NCBI RefSeq assembly: GCF_001431485.1
Contig: NZ_LDJM01000027.1
Span: 1 to 64,000 of the forward strand
DNA length: 64,000 bases
Source of the DNA: Stenotrophomonas ginsengisoli
Lineage (GTDB): Bacteria; Pseudomonadota; Gammaproteobacteria; Xanthomonadales; Xanthomonadaceae
Direction: 5' to 3'
Below are positions 36,118 to 45,511 of this stretch, one piece after another. Positions within the stretch are counted from its first letter, which is position 1; every line of letters starts with the position of its first letter. The notes under the pieces are model-generated. The model saw only the letters and a program-made list of their open reading frames with translations. It was not told the DNA's origin and did no database searches. A program made the translations under genes and the position numbers.

Positions 36118-37271
36118 GCGGCCTCCCGGCGCGGCCAGCAGGCCAGCAGACGTTCGATCAGGAAGAGCGCGGCGATCAGCACGGCCAGCAGCGGTGCCAG
36201 CGGCTGCGGTGTGGGCGCAAACAGCGAGGCCGCGCCGGTGAGCGGCGCATGGTCGGCGGCATCGGCCCGGGCGGCGGTCACTGCCGGTTGGAGTGCGGCC
36301 AGCAGGCGGGCAGGGAAATCGGCCTCCAGCACACGCGGCACGGCGGCCGGGGTGAGCGGGGCGGCAAGAACCCAGCGGCCATCGGCGGCGCGGGCCAGCA
36401 GCGGGGCGCCCTGGCCGTTGTCCAGCAGGGCAGGTGTGTCGGCATCGATGGCAGCGGCCACCAGCACGCGGCCACCGTTGGCGGTGTGCGATTGCGCGGC
36501 TTCCGGCAGTGGGGCATCGGCGAGCCAGACCAGCAGGGTGTCGCTATCGAGGCTGGGCAGCGGCGCGGTGAGCGGGGCGATGTCGGCGTTGCTGCCGGCT
36601 GCGTCATCGGCCTGCCAGGCCGCGGCCAAGGCCTGCCACACGCGCAGGCTGGCGCGCTGGGCTTCGCTGTCGTCATGGCGCAGCACCAGGCGCGGTGCGG
36701 CGGCGGTGCGGCCGGCATCGGTTTCGGCATCGGTTGCCGGCGTGGCGTCGGGGGCGGCCTGCACCTGCCAGTCCACTGCGCGGGAGAGTTGCGGTTTTTG
36801 CCCGTCAGTCCCATCGAGCATTGGACCGACAAAAACCTGCAGGGACGCGCCCGGCGGCAACTGGGCATCGAGCTGGCGCAGCAGCGAGCTGATGGGCTGG
36901 TCGGCTGGCGACACGGGCGTGTCGGCGGCAATGGTGGGGAAGCCCTCGGCCAGCCAGACATCACGCAGACCTTCCACCGGTGCCGGTGCGGGCAGCTGCG
37001 GCGAGACCGCACGGACGCGTTGGTTGTCCGGGCCGGCCTGGCGCACCGGTTCGGCCAGCAGCAGCGCCAGTACGGCGAGCAGCAGCAGGCGCAGCAGCAA
37101 CAGCAGCCATTGGCGCAGCCGCCATTGCCGTTGCGGGCGGGCCACATCGCCGAGCCAGCGCAGGGCGGCAAAGGGCACCGTCTCGGTGGGCGGGCGGCGG
37201 ACCAGGTGGACCAGCAGCGGCAGCGCCAGGGCGAACAGGCCGAACAGGCCTGCCGGCAGCAGGAAGCTCAT
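36114..37271 (-). CDS. BatA-domain membrane protein
   Basis: Protein of 385 residues. Its N-terminal BatA module is MSFLLPAGLFGLFALALPLL, then HLVRRPPTETVPFAALRWL and a second helix pair. A long soluble region and a final membrane helix near the C-terminus (PLLAVLIAALFLIERLLACW) follow. BatA modules occur in aerotolerance-type operons with MoxR and DUF58 proteins. No von Willebrand MIDAS motif is present here, so it is a shortened relative of VWA-type BatA. ATG 37271 is inside the end of the DUF58 gene (4-nt overlap), and the 3' end overlaps the next gene by 4 nt. Confidence 0.85.
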   Translation of the reverse strand: MSFLLPAGLFGLFALALPLLVHLVRRPPTETVPFAALRWLGDVARPQRQWRLRQWLLLLLRLLLLAVLALLLAEPVRQAGPDNQRVRAVSPQLPAPAPVEGLRDVWLAEGFPTIAADTPVSPADQPISSLLRQLDAQLPPGASLQVFVGPMLDGTDGQKPQLSRAVDWQVQAAPDATPATDAETDAGRTAAAPRLVLRHDDSEAQRASLRVWQALAAAWQADDAAGSNADIAPLTAPLPSLDSDTLLVWLADAPLPEAAQSHTANGGRVLVAAAIDADTPALLDNGQGAPLLARAADGRWVLAAPLTPAAVPRVLEADFPARLLAALQPAVTAARADAADHAPLTGAASLFAPTPQPLAPLLAVLIAALFLIERLLACWPRREAA

Positions 37272-38167
37272 CGCTGGCCTCCCTGGGCGCACAGGCGCGC
37301 CAGCAGGGCGGTGACCGGCGCATCGGTATGGCCGGTGGCCACATGCACCCCGGCGGCGTGCAGGCGGCCGTGCAGGGCGTCCTGGGCCGCAGTGAAGCGC
37401 TGCAGGTAGCCGGCACGCAGGGCCGGGCCGTGGCCGGGCAGCTCAAGGCCGGTTTCCGGATCGACAAAGCGGTGGCCGGCGGCAAACGGGAAGTCGCGCT
37501 CCTCGGCGGTGAGCAGCTGGGCCAGCCAGGTATCGCGGCCGCTGGCCGACAGCCGCATCAGGGCACTGCTCAGGGCGTCTTCGAACCCATCGCTGATGGC
37601 AATCAGCAGGTCCTCACGGCCGATGCGGGCATACAGCGGGCCAAGCACGTCGCTGTCGGGCCAGCTGCCCTGCGGGGTGATGCGTGCCAACTGCAGGGCC
37701 AGGGCATCGCGCTGGCGCAGGGCGCTGGTGGCCGGCAACAGCTGCAAGCCGCCCGGGCCGACCACTGCCAGGCCGAGGTTGTCGCCCTGGGCAATGGCCA
37801 GCTCGGTGATGCAGGCGGCCAGTTGGCAGGCCGCATCCCAGCGCCGCCATGCCGGCGTGGCGCGGTCGGCCTGGGCCATCGAGGCGCTGGCGTCGAGCAG
37901 CAGCCAGATGGTCAACGGGGCCTCGCGCTCGCTCTGGCGCACGAACAGCTTTCCGGCGCGGGCGTAGAGCTTCCAGTCCACCCGGCGTGGTTCGTCGCCG
38001 GGCTGGTAGCCGCGGTACTGCGAAAACTCCAGCCCCTCGCCCTGCTGGCGGCTGGCATGCAGGCCAAGGCCACGCACGCCACGGCCGCGCCGTGGGCGCA
38101 GGCTCAGGCCGCGCAGGCCGGCACGCAGGCTGGCCGGCAGCGGAAACAGCGGGGTGGGGGTGCTCAT
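37268..38167 (-). CDS. DUF58-domain protein
   Basis: Soluble protein of 299 residues. The DUF58 signature is seen as FSQYRGYQPGDEPRRVDWKL (about 48-67), followed by RQSEREAPLTIWLLLDASAS. This second stretch starts a von Willebrand-like fold with an intact DxSxS MIDAS (Asp-Ala-Ser-Ala-Ser), suggesting Mg2+-dependent partner binding. DUF58 proteins typically act with MoxR ATPases. It is separated from moxR by 3 nt and overlaps the BatA gene by 4 nt, so the four genes are co-translated. Confidence 0.88.
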   Translation of the reverse strand: MSTPTPLFPLPASLRAGLRGLSLRPRRGRGVRGLGLHASRQQGEGLEFSQYRGYQPGDEPRRVDWKLYARAGKLFVRQSEREAPLTIWLLLDASASMAQADRATPAWRRWDAACQLAACITELAIAQGDNLGLAVVGPGGLQLLPATSALRQRDALALQLARITPQGSWPDSDVLGPLYARIGREDLLIAISDGFEDALSSALMRLSASGRDTWLAQLLTAEERDFPFAAGHRFVDPETGLELPGHGPALRAGYLQRFTAAQDALHGRLHAAGVHVATGHTDAPVTALLARLCAQGGQR

Positions 38168-38170
38168 GGC

Positions 38171-39163
<993 letters not shown>

Positions 39164-39180
39164 GGGGGCACCGGGTTGGA

Positions 39181-39876
39181 TCAATGGGTGAGGGCGTACA
39201 TCACGATGTTGACGCCGAACTTGGTGATGTCTTCGGCCAGGAAGCGTTTGTTGCGCCAGTCAAAGTCCCACTCACAGCCGTAATCCTTGTTGCTGTAGAG
39301 CAGGCCCAGCCGGTTGTTGAAGGTGATGCCCTTCAGATAATCGTGGACCAGGTCATCACCCCAGCCGTTGAGCTCGAAGGCGGTGGCCGGCGGGCCGTCG
39401 GGAAACTCGAAGAAGCTGCGGTACAGCGCATGGTTGTTGGGCAGTTTCTTCAGCGCGTTTGCACCGAAGATCTGCGCCATCTGGCGCTCGAAGGAGGTGG
39501 CAAACAGGCCGTCGATGTCATGGTTGCAGTCATCGACAAAAATGAAACCGCCACTGCGCAGGTAGCGCTCGAAATTGGTCCGTTCGGCCGGGTTGAAATC
39601 CACCAGCTTGTGGCCGGCCAGATAGCAGAACGGCGCGCGCAGCATGGCCGGGTCACTCAGCGCGACCACATGCTCGTTGGGGTCCACCCGCAGCGTGGTG
39701 TAGTCGATCAGCGAGGTGATGATGTTGGACGGCATGCGCGCATCCACATCCCAATCGCCGCTGTCGTACTTGAGCCGGGTGAAGTGGAAGTCGTAGCGCG
39801 CGCTGGCACCTGCACGGGGCAGGGCCAGCGCGGCCGAAGCCGCCGCGAGAACGGTGAGGAAATCGCGGCGGTTCAC
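39181..39876 (-). CDS. DUF4159 protein with Tat signal
   Basis: Predicted exported protein of 231 residues. A GTG start at 39876 gives a textbook twin-arginine leader: NRRDFLTVLAAASAALAL, then an AxA-type site (GASA). Upstream in-frame codons encode a Cys-rich nonsense-like leader and lie in an inverted repeat, so they are rejected. The mature part is a DUF4159 domain with DYTTLRVDP, the GGFIFVDDCNHD segment and GCEWDFDW. The fold is related to class I amidotransferase-like domains and has no evident catalytic triad. It precedes moxR by 17 nt. Confidence 0.85.
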   Translation of the reverse strand: MNRRDFLTVLAAASAALALPRAGASARYDFHFTRLKYDSGDWDVDARMPSNIITSLIDYTTLRVDPNEHVVALSDPAMLRAPFCYLAGHKLVDFNPAERTNFERYLRSGGFIFVDDCNHDIDGLFATSFERQMAQIFGANALKKLPNNHALYRSFFEFPDGPPATAFELNGWGDDLVHDYLKGITFNNRLGLLYSNKDYGCEWDFDWRNKRFLAEDITKFGVNIVMYALTH

Positions 39877-39894
39877 GGGCGCAGTGCGTGAGCA

Positions 39895-39995
39895 ACGAGG
39901 GAAGAGGAGTGAGCAACGAGAGGAAGCGGCAGCGTTGCTGCACATGGAGTGCGTGCCTGCTGCTCTTTCTCGTTTCTCACTCCTCGCTTCATCAC
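39895..39995. repeat. Imperfect inverted repeat between TldE-like and DUF4159 genes
   Basis: Purine-rich GGAGTGAGCAACGAGAGGAA near 39906 has its imperfect complement in TTTCTCGTTTCTCACTCC near 39966-39983. The left arm also repeats internally (GAGCAACGAGGGA, GAGCAACGAGAGG) and the right arm continues with CACTCACTTCTCGCTC. Together they could form a long imperfect hairpin. It fills most of the 132-nt gap and may attenuate transcription from the TldE-like gene into DUF4159-moxR. Confidence 0.55.
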
Positions 39996-40008
39996 TCACT
40001 TCTCGCTC

Positions 40009-41343
40009 TTACACCGCGTCGGAGAGCGAGGTAAAGGTGAAGTCGCGCAGCTTCATCGGCGGGATCACCATCACGTAGCGCGATTCGTCACCGGCCACGC
40101 GTACCGGCTTGCCCAGTTCGTCGATGTTGTTGAGCATGATCACCGGCGATTCGTTGAAGCGGAAATTCTTCACCGGGTGCTTGATCTGGCCGTTCTCGAT
40201 GTAGAAGGTGCCGTCGCGGGTCAGGCCGGTGAGCAGCACGGTCTGCGGGTCGACCATGCGGATGTACCAGGTGCGGGTTACCAGGATGCCGCGCTGGGTG
40301 GAGCGCACCAGTTCGGCGGTGGACTTGGTGCCGCCGCTCATGATCAGGTTGCCCGGGCGGGCCACCGCCTCCTTGCCCTGCTGCTGCGCCCAGTAGCGCG
40401 AATACAGCATGTTGGCGACACGGCCATCCTTGATGATGTCCATCTTCTGCCGCGGCATGCCTTCGCCGTCCCACGGCAGCACCGGTGCATCGGCGTGCCA
40501 CGGATCGGCCACCATGTTGACCTGCGGGTCGTAGACCAGCTCGCCGAGCTTGTTGCCGCCGCCGCGCTTGGACAGGAAGCTGCGGCCTTCATCGGCGCTG
40601 CGTGCGTCGAAGAAGTTCATCATGAAGCTCACCAGGCCGGCGGCCGCGGCCGGCTCCAGGATCACCGTGTACTTGCCCGGTTCCAGGGCCTTGGCCTCGG
40701 CCGAATCCAGCGCCTTTTGCTTGGCGATCTCGATGTCATCGCCGGCATCGAACTGGTTGGCGTGCTGCAGGTTGCGGCCGACCCAGCCCGAACCGCGGCC
40801 GTCTTCGGTGCGCACGGTGCAGGTGTAGTTGAAGTTGGTCTGGCGCTGGTAGGCGAAGTTGCCGTTGGAGTTGGCGGTGGCGGTGAAGCCGCGGCCGTCA
40901 TCCAGGAAGCCGGCGGCGATCAGGCCGTTGCCACGGCACGGGGTGATCGAATCGGCGGCCACCTGGGCGCGGTATTCCGGGTCGATCGCTGCGGTGCTTT
41001 CGCTCCAGGTATCCGACGGCGTGTACTGCTGCTTGCCGATGGCCGGCAAAAACTCCGGGTTTTCCGGGGCCAGGCGGGCCAGGTCCTCGGCGCGGCGCAC
41101 CACGCGTTCCAGCGAGGCGTCGTCGAACTCGTTGATCGAGGCGCTGCCGACGCGCTTGCCGAAGGCCACCTGCACCATCAGTGAGGTATTTTCGACCACG
41201 CCACTGGTGGAGACGTTGTTCAGGGCAAAGCGGATGTTGCCGTCGATGCTGCCTTCCAGGGTGGCGCTGCACTCATCGGCGGTGGACAGGGCAATGACCT
41301 TGTCCAGGATGGCCTTGGCCTGTTGTTCGGTGTAGATGCTCAT
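40009..41343 (-). CDS. TldE/PmbA-like subunit of a TldD/TldE peptidase
   Basis: Protein of 444 residues of the TldD/PmbA superfamily. It lacks the HExxxH zinc motif, as expected of the TldE-type partner. Landmarks are FGKRVGSASINEFDDASL at the start, KYTVILEPAAAAGLVSFMM where TldD has its zinc helix, and a C-terminal YVMVIPPMKLRDFTF. There is no signal peptide. It lies 21 nt downstream of a TldD-like gene that does carry a Tat signal, so the two products are likely to pair; exporting them together would require piggy-back transport. In E. coli, TldD/TldE matures microcin B17 and degrades unfolded peptides. Confidence 0.88.
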   Translation of the reverse strand: MSIYTEQQAKAILDKVIALSTADECSATLEGSIDGNIRFALNNVSTSGVVENTSLMVQVAFGKRVGSASINEFDDASLERVVRRAEDLARLAPENPEFLPAIGKQQYTPSDTWSESTAAIDPEYRAQVAADSITPCRGNGLIAAGFLDDGRGFTATANSNGNFAYQRQTNFNYTCTVRTEDGRGSGWVGRNLQHANQFDAGDDIEIAKQKALDSAEAKALEPGKYTVILEPAAAAGLVSFMMNFFDARSADEGRSFLSKRGGGNKLGELVYDPQVNMVADPWHADAPVLPWDGEGMPRQKMDIIKDGRVANMLYSRYWAQQQGKEAVARPGNLIMSGGTKSTAELVRSTQRGILVTRTWYIRMVDPQTVLLTGLTRDGTFYIENGQIKHPVKNFRFNESPVIMLNNIDELGKPVRVAGDESRYVMVIPPMKLRDFTFTSLSDAV

Positions 41344-41364
41344 GGGTGTTGGGCTCCAGGCCGA

Positions 41365-42999
41365 TCAGCCGAGGCTGCGGGCAGTGTTGATGACGTTGAT
41401 GCCGTTGAAGCGGGCCGTGGACGAACCGTGCGAGACCGCCGAGACCTGGCCCGGCTGGCCCTTGCCGTCGAAGAACGAACCGCCCAGGCGGTAGTCGCGC
41501 TCGTCGGCCACGGCGCTGCAGGCGTTCCAGAATTCCGGGGTGCGGATCTGGTAGGCCACGTCCTCGAGCATGCCGGTGACCTTGCCGTCCTTGATCTCGT
41601 AGAACAGCTGGCCGCCGAACTGGGCGTTGTAGCGCTGCTGGTCGATGGAGAACGAACCATCGCCGATGATGTAGATGCCGTTTTCCACGTCCTTGACCAG
41701 ATCGGCCACGCTCAGCGGGCTCTTGCCCGGGGCCATGGAAACGTTGGCCATGCGCTGGAACTGCACCGAGGACCACGAGTCGGCATAGCAGCAGCCGTCC
41801 GATTCGGTCTTGCCCAGGATGTGGGCCTGGTCGCGGATGGTCTGGTAGTCCACCAGCTTGCCGTCGGTGATCAGGTCCCAGCGCTTGGTGGCCACGCCTT
41901 CATCGTCGTAGGCCACCGCACCGAGCGAGCCGGGCTGGGTCTTGTCGGCAAACATGGTGACCTTGTCGCTGCCGTACTGGAAACGCTGCTCGCGCTTGTC
42001 CAGGGTGGCAAAGCTGGTGCCGGCGTAGTTGGCCTCGTAGCCGAGCACACGGTCCAGCTCCAGCGGGTGGCCGACCGCTTCGTGGATGGTCAGCCAGGTG
42101 TGCGAGGGGTCCAGCACCAGGTCGTACTTGCCCGGCTTGACCGAGGGTGCACGCAGCTTGGCCTGGGCATGGCGGGCGGCGGCAATGGCGTCCTCGACCA
42201 TGTCGTAGGAGTTGCCATAGACGGTGTCGCCGGTGGGCAGCACGGTCTTGCCGGCGGCATTGCCGTCCAGGTATTCCCAGCCCAGGCCCATCGGCGAGGA
42301 CAGCCCGCCACGGGTGCGGAACTTGCCGGTTTCCTTGTTGATCGCGGTGATCGTCATCGGTGCCCAGATGCGGTGCACGTCCTGGTCGATGTAGGAGCCG
42401 TCGGTGGAGGCGAAGTACTTCTGCTCGTTGATCGCAAACACCTGCGAGTTGACGAAGCTGGCACCGGCGGCGATGGCCGCGGCGTTGACGCTGAGCAGCA
42501 GCTCGACCTTGTCCTTGACCGGCACGGCCATGGCATTGGTCTTGATCGGGGTGGCCCAGCGCACTTCGCCCACGCCCGGGGCGGCGGCCAGGCGCACCGG
42601 CTCGGTCTGGATCTTCGCGTTGGCACGGGCAATGGCCGCCGCCTGCTGGGCGGCCTTGGCCACGCCATCGGCATTGAGCTGGTTGGTGGCGGCAAAGCCC
42701 CAGGCGCCGTTGACGATCACGCGGATGCCCACGCCGGTGGATTCACCGTTGACCACGTTCTGCACCTTGTCCTCGCGGGTGACGATGAACTGGCGCAGGT
42801 AGCGGCCGATACGCACGTCGCAGTAGCTGGCACCGGCACTGGTGGCGGCCTGCAGGGCGACATCGGCCAGACGCTTCTTCAGCGCCGGGTCGATCTGTTC
42901 GATCAGTTGCTCGGCGGCAATCGCCTTGCCGAAGTAGGCCGGCAGCACCAGGCCACCGGCAGTCAGCCCGGACAGGGCAAGGAAATCACGTCGTTGCAA
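41365..42999 (-). CDS. TldD-like metallopeptidase with Tat signal (copy 1)
   Basis: Zinc peptidase of the TldD family, 544 residues. The N-terminus QRRDFLALSGLTAGGLVLPA is a twin-arginine signal, with a likely cleavage site after KAIAA. The zinc helix is IHEAVGHPLELD (His306, Glu307, His311, Glu314), complete. A long GGSFFDGKGQPGQVSAVSHG segment near the C-terminus is conserved with the neighbouring copy. The TldE-like partner is 21 nt downstream. Cytosolic TldD of E. coli has no signal, so this looks like an exported branch. Confidence 0.92.
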   Translation of the reverse strand: MQRRDFLALSGLTAGGLVLPAYFGKAIAAEQLIEQIDPALKKRLADVALQAATSAGASYCDVRIGRYLRQFIVTREDKVQNVVNGESTGVGIRVIVNGAWGFAATNQLNADGVAKAAQQAAAIARANAKIQTEPVRLAAAPGVGEVRWATPIKTNAMAVPVKDKVELLLSVNAAAIAAGASFVNSQVFAINEQKYFASTDGSYIDQDVHRIWAPMTITAINKETGKFRTRGGLSSPMGLGWEYLDGNAAGKTVLPTGDTVYGNSYDMVEDAIAAARHAQAKLRAPSVKPGKYDLVLDPSHTWLTIHEAVGHPLELDRVLGYEANYAGTSFATLDKREQRFQYGSDKVTMFADKTQPGSLGAVAYDDEGVATKRWDLITDGKLVDYQTIRDQAHILGKTESDGCCYADSWSSVQFQRMANVSMAPGKSPLSVADLVKDVENGIYIIGDGSFSIDQQRYNAQFGGQLFYEIKDGKVTGMLEDVAYQIRTPEFWNACSAVADERDYRLGGSFFDGKGQPGQVSAVSHGSSTARFNGINVINTARSLG

Positions 43000-43123
43000 G
43001 GCGGCTCTCCAACTCGAAGGAAACTACGGGCGGGGATGGCAGCAACGTGGCGCGCACGTTGACCGTCGATTCTTGCGATGCGGTGAAACCCGCGTCAAAT
43101 GACTTTCGACACGGTTGGTCTGC

Positions 43124-44752
43124 TTATCCCAGGTTGCGCGCGGTGTTGATCACCGCCATGCCGTCAAAGCGGGCGGTGGCCGAACCATGGGACACCGCCG
43201 AGACCTGCGAAGGCTGGCCCTTGCCGTCGAAGAACGAACCGCCGAGGCGGAAATCGCGCTGGTCGCAGATCGCCGAGCAGGCATTCCAGAACTCCGGGGT
43301 GCGGATCTGGTAGGCCGCATCCTCGACCAGGCCGGTGATTTCACCGTTCTTGATCTGGTACACCAGCTGCGCGCCGAACTGGGCGTTGTAGCGCTGCTGG
43401 TCAATCGAATACGAACCACGGCCATGGAAGTACAGGCCGTTTTCGACTCTGGAAATCAGCTGGGCCGGGGTCAGCTCGGCCTTGCCGGCGGCCAGGGAGA
43501 CATTGGCCATGCGCTGGAACTGCACGCTCTTCCACGAATCGGCATAGCTGCAGCCGTGCGAGGCGTTTTCGCCGAGGATGTGCACCTCGTCGCGGGTGGC
43601 CATGTAGTTGACCAGCTTGCCATCGCGCACCAGGTCCCAACGCTTGGTCTGCACGCCCTCGTCGTCATATCCCACTGCACCGAGCGAGCCGCTGACGGTG
43701 CGGTCGGCGAAGAAGTTGACGATGTCGCTGCCCCACTGGAAGCCGGCATCGCGCTTGTCCAGGGTGGCAAAGCTGGTGCCGGCGTAGTTGGCCTCGTAGC
43801 CGAGCACGCGGTCCAGCTCCAGCGGATGGCCGACGTTTTCGTGGATGGTCAAAAACAGGTTGGAGGGGTCGATCACCAGGTCGTACTTGCCCGGCTTCAC
43901 CGACGGGGCGCGCAGCTTTTCCTGCGCCTGCCGCGCTGCCGCAACCGCATCCTGCACCGGGTTGTAGCGGCGGTCATAGGCCAGCACGCCGCCGGGCAGC
44001 ACGATCTCGTCACCGGCCTGGCCGGTCAGGTATTCCCAGCCCATGCCCATCGGTGCGGACAGGCCGGCACGGGTGCGGAACTTGCCGCTTTCCTTGTCCA
44101 CCGCAGTCACGGTGAAGGGCAGCCAGATGCGGTGCACGTCCTGGTCCACATAGGAACCATCGCTGGAGGCGAAATACTTCTGTTCGTTGATCACAAACAG
44201 CTGCGAGTTGATGAAGCTGGCGCCGGCGCCCAACGCCGCGCTGTTGAGCTCCATCAGCAGGGCCAGCTTTTCTTCCAGCGGCACCGCCATCGCATTGCGT
44301 TGCAGTGAGGTGGCCCAGCTCACCTCGCCCAGGGCCGGGGTCGGTGCCAGCTGCACCGGCGCCTGGCGCAGGCGTGCATTGGCCCGTGCAATCGCCGCGG
44401 CCTGGCGCACCGCGGCGGCCACCGCATCGCTGCGCTGGTCGGCGGTGGCGGCAAAGCCCCAGGCCCCATCGACGATGACGCGGATGCCGATACCGGCCGA
44501 CTCACCGTGGACGATGTCCTGCACCTTGTGCTCGCGGGTCATCAGCGCCTGGTTGAGGTAGCGGCCGATGCGCACATCGCAGTAACTGGCCTTGCTCTCG
44601 CGCGCGGCCTGCAGGGCAACATCGGCCAGCTGGCGGCGGCGTGCGGTGTCTACCGGCTGCAGCAAACGCTGCGCGGCGGCGACATGGGCCGGGCTGATCG
44701 CCAGTGCGGTCAGGCCCAGGCCAGCGGCGGTGAGGAACTGACGACGTTGCAT
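43124..44752 (-). CDS. TldD-like metallopeptidase with Tat signal (copy 2)
   Basis: Paralogue of the preceding protein with colinear motifs, 542 residues. A twin-arginine signal (QRRQFLTAAGLGLTALAIS) is followed by an Ala-rich cleavage region. The zinc helix is IHENVGHPLELD (His304, Glu305, His309). ATG 44752 places the RR motif at residues 3-4; the ATG ten codons upstream would bury it. It is separated from copy 1 by 124 nt that contain a short AACGTG/CACGTT inverted repeat. The pair arose by tandem duplication and may use one shared TldE-like subunit. Confidence 0.92.
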   Translation of the reverse strand: MQRRQFLTAAGLGLTALAISPAHVAAAQRLLQPVDTARRRQLADVALQAARESKASYCDVRIGRYLNQALMTREHKVQDIVHGESAGIGIRVIVDGAWGFAATADQRSDAVAAAVRQAAAIARANARLRQAPVQLAPTPALGEVSWATSLQRNAMAVPLEEKLALLMELNSAALGAGASFINSQLFVINEQKYFASSDGSYVDQDVHRIWLPFTVTAVDKESGKFRTRAGLSAPMGMGWEYLTGQAGDEIVLPGGVLAYDRRYNPVQDAVAAARQAQEKLRAPSVKPGKYDLVIDPSNLFLTIHENVGHPLELDRVLGYEANYAGTSFATLDKRDAGFQWGSDIVNFFADRTVSGSLGAVGYDDEGVQTKRWDLVRDGKLVNYMATRDEVHILGENASHGCSYADSWKSVQFQRMANVSLAAGKAELTPAQLISRVENGLYFHGRGSYSIDQQRYNAQFGAQLVYQIKNGEITGLVEDAAYQIRTPEFWNACSAICDQRDFRLGGSFFDGKGQPSQVSAVSHGSATARFDGMAVINTARNLG

Positions 44753-44851
44753 CTGTAACGACTCCGGCGCGGTGTGAATCACCGACTTTCCACAGCGGAG
44801 GGGTATGCCGACAAGTGACCATGGTCATGTGCGCACTGGCAGACTGTGCGC

Positions 44852-45472
44852 ATGGACACCAAACCTTTCGCGCAATCCTGCCAGCGCAACCGCGATCCGA
44901 TCCTGGCCGTGCTGCAGCCCTTGTTGGCCGGCCGCCGCCAGGTGCTGGAGATCGGCAGTGGTACCGGCCAGCATGCGGTGCATTTCGCCGCGGCCATGCC
45001 GCAGCTGGTCTGGCAATGCAGTGACCATGCCGATCATCTGCCGGGCATGCGCCTGTGGCTGGACGAGGCAGCCTTGCCCAACACGCCACCACCGATCGCC
45101 TTGCAGGCTGTGCCCGGACATGGCCTGCAACCGGCATTGGCGGCAGGCCTGTTCGATGCAGTGTTCACCGCCAATACCCTGCACATCATGGGTTGGGAGG
45201 CGGTATGTGCCTTGCTCGATGGTGTGGCCGCATTGCTGCCGCAAGGCGGGGTATTTGCGGCCTACGGCCCGTTCAAACGCGATGGCCGGTTCACCAGTGA
45301 CAGCAACCGTGACTTCGATGCCTGGCTGAAGGCGCGCGATGCGGCCTCGGGCATCCGTGACCGTGAGGCCATTGATGCGCAGGCCGCTGCCCATGGCCTG
45401 CAGCGTGTGCACAGCCATCAGCTGCCGGCCAACAACGAGCTGCTGGTCTGGCAGCGCGGCGCAGGCAGCTGA
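44852..45472 (+). CDS. DUF938 SAM-dependent methyltransferase
   Basis: Cytoplasmic class I methyltransferase-fold protein of 206 residues. The beginning (KPFAQSCQRNRDPILAVL) and SAM-binding motif I VLEIGSGTGQHAVHFA are typical of the DUF938 family, with NTLHIMGWEAV and FAAYGPFKRDGRFTSDSN downstream. The family substrate is unknown. ATG 44852 is two codons inside a GTG that could also serve. It is divergent from the TldD-like gene across about 100 nt. Confidence 0.88.
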   Translation: MDTKPFAQSCQRNRDPILAVLQPLLAGRRQVLEIGSGTGQHAVHFAAAMPQLVWQCSDHADHLPGMRLWLDEAALPNTPPPIALQAVPGHGLQPALAAGLFDAVFTANTLHIMGWEAVCALLDGVAALLPQGGVFAAYGPFKRDGRFTSDSNRDFDAWLKARDAASGIRDREAIDAQAAAHGLQRVHSHQLPANNELLVWQRGAGS

Positions 45473-45511
45473 CAACGCGCTAGCATCGGCACATCTTCAC
45501 GGAGGTGGTCG

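Noticed and set aside
34087-37314. A 1075-codon open frame on the plus strand
   Set aside because: It runs opposite the BatA and DUF4175-like genes, whose motifs and 4-nt overlaps are convincing. Its own sequence is Gly/Gln/Ala/Arg-rich low complexity, as expected for a shadow frame in high-GC DNA.
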